A DNA stretch of 64,000 nucleotides from positions 157,056-221,055 of the forward strand of contig NMRB01001057.1 of NCBI GenBank assembly GCA_002633025.1. Direction: 5' to 3'. The translations under genes and the position numbers were made by a program. Source of the DNA: Notospermus geniculatus (taxonomy: Eukaryota > Nemertea > Pilidiophora > Heteronemertea > Lineidae). Positions 35,782-46,801 of the stretch are shown in pieces. Under the pieces are notes generated by a model, which was not told the origin of the DNA, made no database searches, and saw only the letters and a list, made by a program, of their open reading frames with translations. Position 1 is the stretch's first letter. Each line of letters begins with the position of its first letter.

Positions 35782-36294
35782 ACTGCTAGGCCACCGCCTC
35801 CCCGTCTCCGTATGTCGGTGAACAACCCAACTCTCGAAGCCCTAGGAAATGCTGGGCAATTGGCAATCGGGACTGTCCTTCCTTTCTGTATAATCGTGGT
35901 CTGCAATATTTGGATCATCTTCGTGCTGCATTCAGCATCCAAGGATAGAGACAAAATGGGCGTCAGTAAGGAGGGACGAGAGACCAGGCAAAAGGAGACG
36001 AATTATCTGACCAGAATGTTAATTCTTGTCTCAGCCGTCTACGTCGTGACGTCAATTCCATACAGAATGTATGACCTCCTGATTCCGGTTGCGCTGGACG
36101 AACTTAAACGTCACTACGACACAAGGCAGGAGTACTGGCAGTTACGATTAACAATTCAGCATTACGTCATTCTCTATTTTTGGCACATTAACTACGGAAT
36201 CAACTTCTATCTCTACTGTATAGGAGGTGGGAAGAAATTTAGAAACGATGTTCGGGAAAGATTGAGAAAGGTGTTCTTTTGTGCTGCAGAGTAG
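35782..36294 (+). pseudogene. Extra copy of the receptor 2 last exon (TM5-TM7)
   Basis: Nearly identical to the coding part of 35166-35683, open to the stop, with only a few substitutions (for example T/I and S/F differences at the start of TM5-ICL3). Homology begins at actgctaggccaccg; the original acceptor (ttatccacag) is missing and the preceding sequence is hairpin-like. It could be a dead exon copy, or an alternative last exon if the tag in tgctag or another upstream AG is used. No exon 1 or 2 accompanies it. Confidence 0.75.
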
Positions 36295-36805
36295 AATGTC
36301 TAAAGGACAGTTTGCAAGTTGCTGCAACTTGCAAATTGTTGCAAACCACTTGGGACGTTTACACACAGAAAAATCGATGCAACATCCAGCGTGATCAAGT
36401 TGTAACAGTTCGCAAACAAGTTGCAGGCCGGTTTACACATGCAACTTTTGAAACTTTTTGGTCTCACCAGGTTTATGCAACAAGTTGCATATGAAAAGTT
36501 GCATGTGTAAACACGCTCATAACAAGGACACATCGCCAGCGACCATAAGGTGCCTTATTTGTTCTGGACGTCGTTATATTTTTTGTAAATAAATTCATTG
36601 TAATTGTGCCAATCTAATACATATAAAGCAAATTCGCCCGGTCTTTGTCACGAATGTTCTCTGCAACCGCTGCATGGAGGGAGCTGAGCAATACCTTATT
36701 CGATTGCTCTTGATACAAGGAGTGATCTCTTCAAGGTTAAAATTTTAAAATCGGCCAAACTATGTTTTAAGAAGCGTTTTTCAGTCAAATTGCATCAAAT
36801 TCAAA
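36295..36805. other. Intergenic stretch after receptor 2 with hairpin
   Basis: 36427-36517 is a hairpin (tttacacatgcaactttt paired with aaaagttgcatgtgtaaa). The same end sequence is at 35697, between the two exon 3 copies, so the extra exon lies between related repeats. An aataaa word is near 36588. Confidence 0.55.
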
Positions 36806-36905
36806 AGCAATGACGTCACAAACGTTGTGTGACGTCATGCATGTCATCACCGTTGCCATCTGAAATCTGCATGACGTGTCACGTCATCACGTCACTGATG
36901 TCCGC
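36806..36905. promoter_or_regulatory. Cluster of TGACGTCA-like (CRE) words
   Basis: aatgacgtcacaaacg and its mirrored partner form a palindrome (tgacgtca..tgacgtca), followed by three further gacgt/cgtca words within 100 bp. TGACGTCA is the CREB/ATF binding word. Function here is inference only; it may be a small inverted-repeat element. Confidence 0.3.
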
Positions 36906-37029
36906 AACTGGCCTAAATGTCCACAAAGTACCGTATTTTGGAGCCCGTATCTTATACAATAACACAAACATGACAAACCCGGTTTACCGGGTATTAAAGC
37001 TAGTCTAATAATAAATGTGATCTGCAATG

Positions 37030-37100
37030 ATTGGATCATCTGATGCCTGATGAGAGGGCCCGTGGGTTCGATTCCGCTAGGAAGTTATGTCTTTTGCCTA
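37030..37100 (+). mobile_element. tRNA-SINE fragment
   Basis: Contains tgatgcctgatgagaggg, a B-box gggttcgattcc and aggaagttatgtcttt, matching the minus strand of the SINE at 19033-19256. The A-box half is missing. Confidence 0.6.
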
Positions 37101-37189
37101 AAGCCTGAAACACACGAGAGAAATTAGCTGAGGAAATGTCATTAGAGGATTTTTACTCAGTCAAATTTCCTCTCGTGGCCCCCTTTAAA

Positions 37190-38372
37190 ACTGTATCTGA
37201 GAAAACACACCCGGTTGTATACATGATCTAGCATTAGATACAGCAGCATTAAAACACTCAGCATCCGAGCTTAGTGGAGGATAATATGACAATTGGCCAA
37301 GTGACCAAAAAGTGAATGCACCTAAACGCTCGACCATGTAGGCTACACAGCCATATTTTCCTAACTCGCATATCAAAATCATTTAATGATTTAGCACTTT
37401 TTCCCGGCGATTCGTTACCGATCATCTCATTTTCAAAGGCGTTTTTCCTGCTCCGGCAAAACAGACTTCATTGTGCACATTCGACGGATGCAGTGCATTA
37501 TCAGTTCAGCGACATCTCGGTCCTCTTTAGTTGATTACAAGTAGGCCTAAGCCTTGCCGCCTAGAGGAGACTGCTGCAGCACTGCCTATATGTAATTATA
37601 CGGTCTTCGCTATTTGCCTTTATCAATCTTTGCAAGTACAGATCTGAGAAAATAATCTTTTTTCGCACATATGATGCACCTGTACCACTAGATGCATCAG
37701 CATCAGCATCCGTGCAAAGTCCAGCATATCGGCCAATATACGTGGAAAAAAATTAAAGCGCGATTGCTTTTTCCTGTCGAATCTATGTAATTAAATACGA
37801 ACTTTAAATAAAACCCGACAGTCGTATTTCCATATCTAAATGCAACAAAAATAGATAAGAGACGGATTTTGATGCAACATATCAAATGACTTGCCACCTT
37901 TTTTGTGCTGTGATCGGTTATCAACGTTCTCATTGGTTCGCGTATTCAAGGGCAATTCTACCACCAATAAATATAGGAGACCATTCAAAATTTCGTCCTT
38001 CAAATCGTTGATGTAAATCAAAAAGAGTAGTGGGCCAACAATCGATCCTTGGGGAACATGTCTGCTCAACGACAGACATCTCGGTCCTCGTCAGAGTGAC
38101 AGGAGCGGCCATGCCCTGTAAAATTGATAGAAAAAGGCATCTGAACTAAGATTTCGTAGGTTCACGGTCGCTAGAGGAAATAGCCACACTCTGCACGCTA
38201 GTGTACTTGCTAGTACAGGAGAGGGCTACTTCTTCATTTGGCCATGATTTAGCTAACATACTTGGAGAACGGATGAATTCTGAAATAAATGTCGCGGTGG
38301 TTCTGATTGGTCAAAACTGAATCTATTTTGACAAATCAGTTTTGCGGCTGCGTGGGAAAAAGGGACGACGAA
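37190..38372 (+). promoter_or_regulatory. Upstream region of receptor 3, module present twice
   Basis: Two tandem diverged copies (about 37190-37560 and 37630-38200) of the module also found before receptors 2, 4 and 5. An inverted CCAAT box (ttctgattggtcaaa) lies at about 38312, 60 bp before the start codon, and is shared with receptor 5. Confidence 0.4.
37968..38060 (-). mobile_element. Reverse-transcriptase scrap of a LINE
   Basis: The minus strand encodes V-P-Q-G-S-I-V-G-P-L-L-F-L-I-Y-I-N-D-L, the conserved block of non-LTR reverse transcriptases (CR1/Jockey type). Only about 90 bp remain, embedded in the upstream module of receptor 3. Confidence 0.75.
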
Positions 38373-41300
38373 ATGGAAGATAAATGGAACAACGTGTCTA
38401 CATATTCCGAGGTAATGGCACCCGTTGACCCGGAAGTGGAGAATCTCCGCACGGTGTATTACGTCATATCTCATTATATCTGGATACCCATCATGCTTTG
38501 GGGCCTCACTGGAAACCTTCTATCGATTCTTATTACACTTCAAAAGGACAACAGGCGAATTTCGACGTGCAATTACATGACAGGTCTGGCTATGGCCGAT
38601 TCGTCTGTTGTTATTGAAGGTATATGGTCCTTTGCAATCTTGGCGTTTGGAACTGGGCAAATTTCTGAATTTGTTATGAAGTAAGTACATTTGCATGGAT
38701 ATTCACTGAATGTCGTGAGAATCATTGTTATATCAGGACTTTCATCCAGCGGTACATATAATAGACTCTATCACTCCAAAAGAGCGCAGCACCTGACGGG
38801 ACAGCGTCATGACGTCCCACACGTCATTTCTGAACGCATGACGTGACTCGAAAAAAAATCCGGTTGTTTCAGCGATCATGACGTCGTGAAACAATCTGAT
38901 TTTTTTTCGTCTCGCCTCAAAACATCATGAATGACGTGCGGGACGTCTTGGACGCTGTCCCGTCAGGTGCTGCACTCTTTTAGAGGAATATCCTGTATTG
39001 ACTTTCCAAACTTTTTCGAGGCATCATGGGCTCCTAAAAACAGGATCCTGTTCGGAGCCCTGATAGCCTAGTGGTTTATGACGTCCGCTGGCCGCCAACT
39101 TCGGCGTCCAGGGGCCTTTTTCGACGCCACTGTCCGAACGCACCCTCAATGAAGATGGCAGCACTGGTAATTAGGGAGTTTTCGCAAAGCCCCCGAAACG
39201 CCAACGCGAACGCCCAACCATTGTTCGATGGCACGACGAGAGCACCGAACAAAAGGATAGACGTTCGCGTTGGCGTTTCGGGGGCTTTGTGAAAACTCGC
39301 TATTGTCGCGCAAGCGGCCCGAAAAGATGCTACTGAACGCCACTTCTGGGCAGGTGTGCTCTCACCAGCATCCACTGGCAGCCAACTCTGGCGTCGACAG
39401 GCCTTCTGTCGAACGCTTCTGGACGCCAGATTTGGCGGCCAGTGTGCTGCTAGCTAGCAAGCAGCAGGTCAGGGTTCGAATCCCAGGTCATGTTGGAGTA
39501 ATCATCCCTTCAGTCTGCCGCACGGCAGTAAGCTTGGTGTCTCGTACGTTGTACATTTGTAAGTGAAAGTAAAAGACTCCATCCAAGTGTGGAACATGAG
39601 AAGTTTGGGATGGCTTCTTCCTTGCTTAATACCAGCGGCAAGACCCCTACGGTTTCAAATTAAAGGACCACAATATTGCTTCCCAATCCTGCGTTACACC
39701 TACCCGCGTTAAGGGAGACCTCTATTGACGACTTGGTAAACTACGCATGCTACTACGTGCATTGTAGTGTAATCATACATTCTCCAACACTGTGGCGAAA
39801 GGCTTAACTACTGTATTGGAGAACGGGTACGGTGGCGCCGGCTGTCAACAGAAAGTGGCAATACCGTGGTGCTTTAAACATGTTAAATAGAATACAGTGA
39901 CTCTTTTCTCTAGAGGCAGGGGCGTCATGTCATTTCCTGGGTTAAAGTTCAAGTTAAAACGAGCATACGTTTTCATAATTAATCTACGTCAAATACCGGG
40001 GGAAATTTAACGGTACAGGTATTCTGTACGTCATTAAAATATGCTAACATTTCCAGGCTGATGTGGTACCAAGCCTACGCGTTCGGTATCTTGTCCGGTT
40101 TCTTCTTGGCCGAGATGACCATTGACCGGTTAATCGTCGTACGGTTTCCGATGGCTGCCCACAGGCTCTGCACGACACGCCGGGCCTGTTTGACGATGGG
40201 CGTCACCGCCGTGCTTATTCTAGGATTGAATCTTTATATTTTCTTTACCTACAAAAACGTTCAAGACGAAGACACTGGTAAGAGAAGAGGCCCTGACCAG
40301 ACCTAATGCGAGACCAGAAGCAGCTAAAATCGCAGTAACAGTGCTCCAGACACCTGCAGCCCATGTAGCCAATGAGGACGGCGCCGTACTAGGCCATGGC
40401 CATGTTGAATTAGCGGAACCAGCGGAAACAACGGAACCAGCGGAACCTTGTCTGCAGCCGATAGAACGAACACGTGACTCGTTGTTGCTTCGTTTAGCTA
40501 TTAGCGAGGTTGCGCACTTTTCCGACTCCGACTTCAACTACGAGAACGAATTGCAGTCCGCTGTAGACATCCTTGATAAAAACGATGTGATAGACGTTTG
40601 CAAATCGTAAAATGCCATAACTTTGTGGCAGAATAATTTTGACTCGTAATCGGAAGTGCGCATAAATCGCAAATATCGTAGTCGTCATAGTCGTGTCTCA
40701 AAGTCGTAACGACTAGGATTACGACTTTAATATTCATTATTTATCCGCACTTCCGATTTACTAGGCCAAATTTTTCCGCCTTCAATTTATGGTGTTTGAC
40801 GAATTGAAAACTTCTATCACATCGTTTTTATCAAGGATGTCCATAGCGGACTGCAATCCATTCTCGTAGTTGAAGTCGGAGTCGGAGTCGGAAAACTGCG
40901 CAACCTCTCTATTGACTGAAAGCAACACGCGACTCGGTGTTGCTAAGCAACTCGCGGCTGCAGTCATGATGTACGATTGAGACCTACGTGTAGGCCCCAG
41001 GCATGCTAGGTCTACGCTAGGCCACCGGTAGGCCTATATGGCCTAGGCCTACCGTAGACCTAGTTTTTTCGGCGCCTAACAATTCGATTTGAACAGTGCA
41101 GTTATTACTTAACAAACAACATTGGCCCGAACTTATAAAATTTGTTTTTCGCCTGTCTAACTTGGACTTGTTTAAGCCTAAACATTTGTAAGACAGCTGT
41201 TAGACAAGTGTACCAAAACACTGGTGTTTATCGGAATTTCGAACAAGGCAAGGACGTCGGTCTAGCTAGTCAAGTCCAACGGGTGATTAAGCATGTATCG

Positions 41301-43584
41301 CCGATCGCACTGCCTTTGTTGAGACGATTATATAATGAATTGTAAAGGGTCATACCTTAGATGACCTCATTTACATGGCATTCATCATAATAGGCCTTTT
41401 GCTAGTGTTGTGACTGGATGGATAGTACAACCTTACTCAAAAGTAAATGCCCACCTAATTTTCCGGCATATTTCCTTGAATATTTTTCATAGCCACGTTT
41501 TCTTTTCATACAGATAATCTAGGGCAACTAGGACACCTTTTAAGACCAAAAAACTTGAAATTATGAATGAATCACAAGCTTAGACAGCTGCAAAACAAGC
41601 CCTCTGGCATGTTTTGCTATTCCTTTGTTATTTGGACACCGTTGTCTAACTTTGGACGGCGGTTTTAGACACGTCTAAGCTAGACATCCTTCTGTAATCG
41701 CAGTTTCAGCTAGACGACTGATTTAGACTTGTCTTGGCGAGTTAGACTTGTCTAAGAGATAGACATCCTTTATAAGTTCGGGCCATTATGTTTTTCCTTC
41801 AAGTTCCGCTGGTTCCGCTAATTCGACAAGGCCGCCGTACTAGCACCACACGGCGTCGTTGCGAGCGTTATGACCGAAGTTTCTTTTTTCTAACGTTATT
41901 TCAGTTTACTTCTGGCATGAAAATAACCCGTTCGTATTGATCACCCGACAGTAAAACTTACATCATCTTGTAGTAGATGAAAATTTCTCTAATTTCATTT
42001 GCTTTTTTCCTCAAAACGACGAAATGTGATACCAATAAATGCATACATGTACAGTCTTGTTCATATAAATATCAACACCTTATATCTCAAATATCTCATA
42101 AACCGCCCAACCAATTTAAATGCAGTTTTCTGCATAAGGTCAGAAATCTTGTTGGCTACAACTGGGCATCAATGTTTTTGCACAATATTCACTTCTTCAT
42201 TACGTAATCTGTCGTTGAAAAAAGGTCCAAAAATAAACTTTTTTGTTGCTGGATTTTTCATCAAAATTTCTTTGTTAGCATGAAGTTATGCCAAAATAAG
42301 GGTGATTTAGCAAGTTACTGTCAAAATCGGTCGTTTAGTTTTTGAGAAATTGGCGTTTTTGTAAAGCTATATCAACACCACTTGTCTTCCACTACCAACA
42401 ACCTCTGAGACGGCCCCTACATAATAATGCAAACCATACACCATGCATGGGTCACTGTATAGGCATAGATTAATGTTATTATGTAGGGGCCGTCTCATAA
42501 GTTGTTGGTAGTGGAAGACAAAGTGGTGTTGATATAGGTTTACAAAAACGTCAATTTCTCAAAAACTAAGCGACCGATTTTGACAGTAACTTGCCAAATC
42601 GCCCTTATTTTGGCATAACTTCATTCTGGCAAAGGAATTTTGGTGAAAAATCCAGCAGCAAAAAAGTTTATTTTTGGACCTTTTTTCAACGGCAGATTAC
42701 GTAATGAAGAAGTGAATGTTGAGCAAAACCATTGATGCCCGGTTGTAGTCAACACGATTTCTGACCTTATGCAGACAACCGCATTTAAATTGGTTGGGCG
42801 GTTTATGAGATATTTGAGATATAAGGTGTTGATATTTATATGAACAAGACTGTACGTTTTGTCTCATTATTCCTGTAGAAAAATGTACTTGCATGTGAGG
42901 CTTTTGTTCTTCTACGCCACTGGTACAAAATAAGTTCATTGTGATTCACGATCAAGTCATTGTTTGCTAATTTGCTGTGTCACGACGTGACGAAGAGTAC
43001 GTCACGTCCGTGACGCAACAAATTAGCAGGCGGTGACCATGGTGACAAGGGCTTTGTGAATTAGACGAAGGATATAATCTTATTCCACAGGTGCCACCAT
43101 TTTCCGGATGTCGGTGAACAACCCGACGCTGGAAGCTCTGGGAAATTCATCGCAATTAGCAATCGGGACTATCCTTCCTTTCTGCATAATCGTGGTCTGC
43201 AACATTTGGATCATCTCCGTGTTGCATTCAGCATCCAAGAATAGAGACAAAATGGGCGTCAGTAAGGAGGGACGAGAGACCAGGCAAAAGGAGACGAATT
43301 ATTTAACCAGAATGTTAATTCTTGTCTCACTCGCCTACGTCGTGACGTCAATTCCATACAGAATGTATGACGTCGTCATCGGCCTAGAAGAAGTGAAACG
43401 TCACTATAACATGAAGGAAGAGTACTGGCAGTTACGATTCCACATTCAGCATTACGTCATTGCCTATTTTTGGCACATGAATTATGGAATTAACTTTTAT
43501 CTATATTGTATAGGTGGTGGAAAGAAATTTAGAAACGATGTTCGCGAAAGATTGAGAAAGGTGTTATTTTGTTCTTTGGCGTAG
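38373..43584 (+). CDS. Atypical rhodopsin-class GPCR, receptor 3 (340 aa, three exons)
   Basis: Exons 38373-38680 (308 nt), 40057-40277 (221 nt) and 43091-43584. Introns 1376 and 2813 bp, phases 2 and 1. An in-frame ATG 22 codons upstream (38307) exists, but the chosen start matches receptors 2, 4 and 5, with the N7 sequon (N-V-S). Motifs as in receptor 2: G-N in TM1, L-A-M-A-D in TM2, I-D-R-L after TM3, L-P-F in TM5, S-I-P-Y in TM6, N-Y-G-I-N-F in TM7. ECL2 is the shortest of the set (exon junction T-G-A-T-I-F). ECL3 reads I-G-L-E-E-V-K-R-H-Y. No 3.25 or ECL2 cysteine. Intron 2 holds an 807-bp palindrome and a 1.5-kb TIR element, so splicing across it is a possible weak point. Confidence 0.86.
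38773..38987. mobile_element. Foldback element in intron 1 of receptor 3
   Basis: Ends gcagcacctgacgggacagc and complement, with aaaagag outside. A further inverted part inside carries cgtcatgacgtc words. The gcagcacctgacg word recurs in the hairpin at 63629-63795. Confidence 0.7.
39088..39442. mobile_element. TIR element nested in the SINE
   Basis: Ends ctggccgccaacttcggcgt and the inverted ctggacgccag..ggcggccag. It contains the complete MITE 39173-39301. Confidence 0.65.
39173..39301. mobile_element. 129-bp MITE of the AGGGAGTTTTCGC family, ATT TSD
   Basis: Starts AGGGAGTTTTCGCAAAGC, ends inverted as GAAAACTCGCT, flanked by ATT (39170-39172 and 39302-39304). Arms carry cgaaacgccaacgcgaacg. 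Family members: 21379-22716 and 45330-45552. Confidence 0.8.
40478..40945. repeat. Inverted duplication with a shared open peptide frame
   Basis: Left arm (plus) and right arm (minus) both translate to S-D-S-D-F-N-Y-E-N-x-L-Q-S-A-x-D-I-L-D-K-N-D-V-I in open frame, differing by an in-frame 6-bp insertion. No family recognised. It may be a captured gene fragment or an element's own frame. Confidence 0.6.
41123..41785. mobile_element. Nested TIR element with tggcccgaacttata ends
   Basis: Ends tggcccgaacttata and tataagttcgggcca with subterminal gtctaa-rich repeats (agacaagtctaa-like words on both sides). No protein seen. Confidence 0.6.
41860..42910. mobile_element. GGGGAACC-family MITE split by the large palindrome
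   Basis: 41860-42048 matches the interior of 2631-2976 and 63799-64000, and 42856-42910 continues the same element (cgttttgtctcattattcct). The palindrome 42049-42855 lies between. Confidence 0.6.
42049..42855. repeat. 807-bp near-perfect palindrome in intron 2 of receptor 3
   Basis: Arms about 377 nt (42049-42426 and 42477-42855), from gtacagtcttgttcatata to the inverse tatatgaacaagactgtac, loop about 50 nt. No coding motif. In the pre-mRNA it would fold into a very long duplex. Confidence 0.9.
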
Positions 43585-44741
43585 GAGTTCACTGAAAGAA
43601 ACCTCCTTGTGAAAATTGAATGAAATGAAATTTATTTGCAACAAAAAGAACAGAGATTGAAGTAATACATAGGAAAGGGCCGAGGCCAGGTGGCATTTTT
43701 GGCCCTGGGTACAACTAAAATGCAAAGTAATGGCGGGAAATTTACATAGAAGAGGAAGGGGAAACAGGGAATTTAACAAAGACAAAGTAGCCTACTATAT
43801 ACACAGAGTCATGGCAGCAACTCGACTCCAGAGAGACCTCAAGCAAGTTAGAAGAGCCAGGACGGTCATGTTCACTGTCAGAGGGAGTAAAGGCTATGGA
43901 CGTTCAGGATAGAAATCGCTTAGGAAAGTTGCTGTTTTGGACATAATGAGTTTCTTCACTTTGAGAGGGAGATTGGGATGGCCGTATAGTAGCAGATGTA
44001 AGCGGTCTGAACTGTTCATTGAGTGAAGAAGGGTAGGGTCGAATGATGCGATGGTCACGACTGTTAGGAAGGGAATTTGCTATAGAGGCGTCACCTTTCG
44101 GAGAACGGCCACAACATGGAGAAAGCCCTCCTAAAAATAGTACGGTGACGTAGCTAAATCGGCTCAGTCGACGCCTACCTCAACAGCAGAGCCAATAGAA
44201 TATTATTGAAGACCGGAAGTAGTCAATCTGGACATGCGCAGGAGGCCTCTACTGTGAATTTATCCACTTTCAAATGCATTTTTTGAAGTCGTCAGATCGA
44301 ACTTCAGATTACCAATATGCTCAAATTGTTCTAAACATGTTTATATATTGCAAGACGTTGACATTGTCTTGATTTTTATAATACTCAGCTGAGAAAAACG
44401 CAACCTTCGGCACAAAATTCCGGCGTTTTAGCTGACGCATGCTAGTCGCATGAGAGTCGATGCAATTCCTTGAATCTTGGAATAAGATCGCGGGAAAATA
44501 ATAACGTTATCATGAAGAAGGGAATTCCCGCTGCATATAAACATTGTCGTTCAGCCGTTCGCTGTCGGAGATTTTACAAAATCCTTTCGCCCCAAATATC
44601 TATGTTAACTTCTTTGTATTCAAACCATTGTTTGCCATATTTGGTAGGAACCAATAGTTGTATTGTACGTGCAGGCGTCTCGTTACTGTGGTTTCCTTTT
44701 GTAGGCCTCGACCATGTCGACGTGCATGGCTTAATTTTTAA
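43585..44741. other. Intergenic stretch after receptor 3
   Basis: About 43618-43690 resembles the inverted 3' end of a LINE (aaatgaaatttatttgcaac). Frames at 43730-43912 and 44470-44832 have no known motif. No gene called. Confidence 0.4.
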
Positions 44742-44986
44742 AGGGCTCCGCACACTGGCGACTAAAATAGGGGCGACTACCGATGCGACTACTACGTCGC
44801 CTGCAATAATTACCTTTGAGGTCGACCAGTGATGTTATCCACAACATCACTGATGTTCCAAAGAAGCATTTGTCGCAAAGAGTCAACAAAAACTAAAAAA
44901 AAACTAAAAATATGTTCAGTCGCCTCTGTGGTCGCAAGGCCGGTCGCCTAGAAAATCGCTCGAAAAATCGCCAGTCTGCGGTGTCC
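44742..44986. mobile_element. TTAA-flanked MITE
   Basis: TTAA at 44738-44741 and 44987-44990. Inverted ends close to GGGCTCCGCACACTGGCGA. Interior non-coding with an A-rich stretch. Suggests piggyBac-type mobilisation. Confidence 0.6.
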
Positions 44987-45189
44987 TTAAGGGAATTCCT
45001 ATTATATTCCAAATTAGGGCTCCAACCAATCAAATTTCGTTCCGGACCTTTTCCACTGTATGCATTGACTTCTAACAGTCGTGTGGTGTCGATACCGTCA
45101 AGTAAGATGCGTGAAAATTATACGCTTTTTACATTTTCTTGTGGTCAGTATCTAGCACCAGTAACATTACAATACTCGTCTCCTGTTGC

Positions 45190-45310
45190 TAGGATTAGCA
45201 TCAGAGCGCCAGCATTTTCTTGCGATTGCCTCCCTTTGACGCAGCGATTGGCCGACCAGGCGGCAATCGCAACTTTTGCAGGTTGCAATGAGATACACGG
45301 AAACCTTTCT
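45190..45310 (+). repeat. Dispersed repeat, copy 1 of 2
   Basis: gcgccagc.attttcttgcgattgcc and gcaatcgcaa.ttttgcaggttgca recur at about 57200-57310. The gcgattgcc and ggcaatcgc words make it an imperfect foldback. Confidence 0.5.
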
Positions 45311-45329
45311 TTATACATGTATTAATATA

Positions 45330-45552
45330 AGGGAGTTTTCGCAAAGCCCCCGAAACGCCAACGCGAACGCCAAACCCATTGTTGGATGCTACGAAGAGAG
45401 TACCGAACAAAAGGATAGACGTTCCCGTTGGCGTTACGCCCCCGAAATACCAACGCGAACGTCTATCCTTTTGTTCGGTACTCTCTTCGTGGCATCCAAC
45501 AATAGGTTATTAGGCGTTCGCGTTGGCGTTTCGGGGGCTTTGCGAACACTCT
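45330..45552. mobile_element. 223-bp MITE of the AGGGAGTTTTCGC family, ATA TSD
   Basis: Starts AGGGAGTTTTCGCAAAGCC, ends gggggctttgcgaacactct, flanked by ATA on both sides. Two nested inverted arms share cgttcgcgttggcgtttcgg. Confidence 0.8.
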
Positions 45553-45564
45553 ATATTAAGATTC

Positions 45565-45850
45565 CATGGACCATGTGCTCACCCGGATGAATGTACCAGA
45601 AGAACGAACAACTAGTGTCAAGTCAATATGTTCCGGGGAAACATCAGACAGGAGTTATTGCATTTTTTATGTTTCCCTTTTTGCCAGCTAGTGGCCAAGC
45701 CAAGAATCAAATCGGATGGAAAGTTGGTGTCATCGGTCATCTAAACTAGCGGTATATAATGTACGTAGGGAAGTTTCAAGTCAATAGCCCCGCTGGGTAC
45801 GAAAGTTGCCCTGCTAACGAACGCACAGTGGGCGTTAACGGTAAGGAAGT
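45565..45850 (+). mobile_element. gctcacc-ended repeat, diverged copy
   Basis: Starts tggaccatgtgctcacc and ends near aagtgctaaaaaaactga. A fuller copy with gctcacctggg ends is at 56777-57102. Confidence 0.55.
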
Positions 45851-45996
45851 GCTAAAAAAACTGAGGCGATAAAACCTAAGGCCCACTGTGAACGACGACG
45901 AAGCTTCATCTTTAAAACACTGAACATCCATGCCCAGTACACCACAAAGACCAATTGATCGGCCAAATCGGCAAAAAATGAACGTTGGCCGTGTGC

Positions 45997-46365
45997 AATG
46001 AGGAACCCGCAGAACTACGCCACGACGTGGCGCTGTCAGTGTAAGACCCGGAAGTCCTATTTTCTAACAGTATTTCCATTTACTTCTTGCCCCAAAATAA
46101 ACCAATCTCTTTGGTTTGATTATGATTAAATTACACTGTCCTGTTTCATGTTCAAAATTCTCCATATATCACTTCTTTGTTTCGTCAGAAATGCCACAGG
46201 ATGCCAATATTGACAACATCTTTTGGGGAAATTTCCACGGAAAATTGTGTAGAAAAATGTACACATGCTATGACGACTTGACGTCAACAGCGAAAAAAGT
46301 GACGTCAGTACGTCATTCGGGTCTTATACTGACTGCGCCATCTGCAGTCATGCGGGTTCCCCATT
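45997..46365. mobile_element. GGGGAACC-family MITE, complete copy (369 bp)
   Basis: Starts aatgaggaacccgca and ends tgcgggttccccatt. Interior shared with 2631-2976. Confidence 0.7.
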
Positions 46366-46379
46366 AGATCACTCCGAAA

Positions 46380-46801
46380 CGCTCGACCATGTCGACAGCC
46401 GTGTTTTTCACACCAACATATCAAATGATTTATACATGTAGCACCTTTTTTTCTCTGATTGGTTTATCAATCATCTCATTTTTCAAACCCAATTCTGCTT
46501 CGCCAACACAGATTTCGTTGTGCGCATTCAACGACAGTGCACTTATTAGTTCAGCGACATCTCTGTCCCTCTTCAGCTTAAGCCTAGTTAGTGCGGCAGC
46601 ACTGCCTCCTATTCATTGGTAAAAGGCATTATCTCTAAGCTTAGCGTGGTTCACGGTTGATAAAAGTAATCACGACTGCATGCATGTGTACTTCAAAATA
46701 CAGGAAAAGACTATTTCTTTACTTGGCCGTGCTTTACATAACACAGTTGCAGAAAGGATGATTCTGATTGGCCACGGATGATTCTGATAGGAACGGAGAG
46801 G
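46380..46801 (+). promoter_or_regulatory. Upstream region of receptor 4
   Basis: Carries the module shared with the other receptors (acatatcaaatgattta..tcagcgacatctctgtcc). An inverted CCAAT box (gattctgattggcc) lies at about 46761, 40 bp before the start codon. Confidence 0.4.

Larger units (their letters stand above)
39062..39610 (+). mobile_element. tRNA-derived SINE broken by nested insertions
   Basis: A-box-like gatagcctagtggtt at 39062-39076 and B-box gggttcgaatccc at about 39474 belong to one SINE whose tail has gtgaaagtaaaagactcc. Between the boxes sits the TIR element 39088-39442. Confidence 0.6.
40378..41858. mobile_element. About 1.5-kb TIR element in intron 2 of receptor 3
   Basis: Left gaattagcggaaccagcgga near 40408 and its inverse near 41815 bracket a composite element. 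Inside are an inverted pair (40478-40600 with 40806-40945) and a second TIR element (41123-41785). Confidence 0.55.

Noticed and set aside
37030-37100. Possible tRNA gene
   Set aside because: Only the B-box half is present and the flanks match the SINE at 19033-19256.
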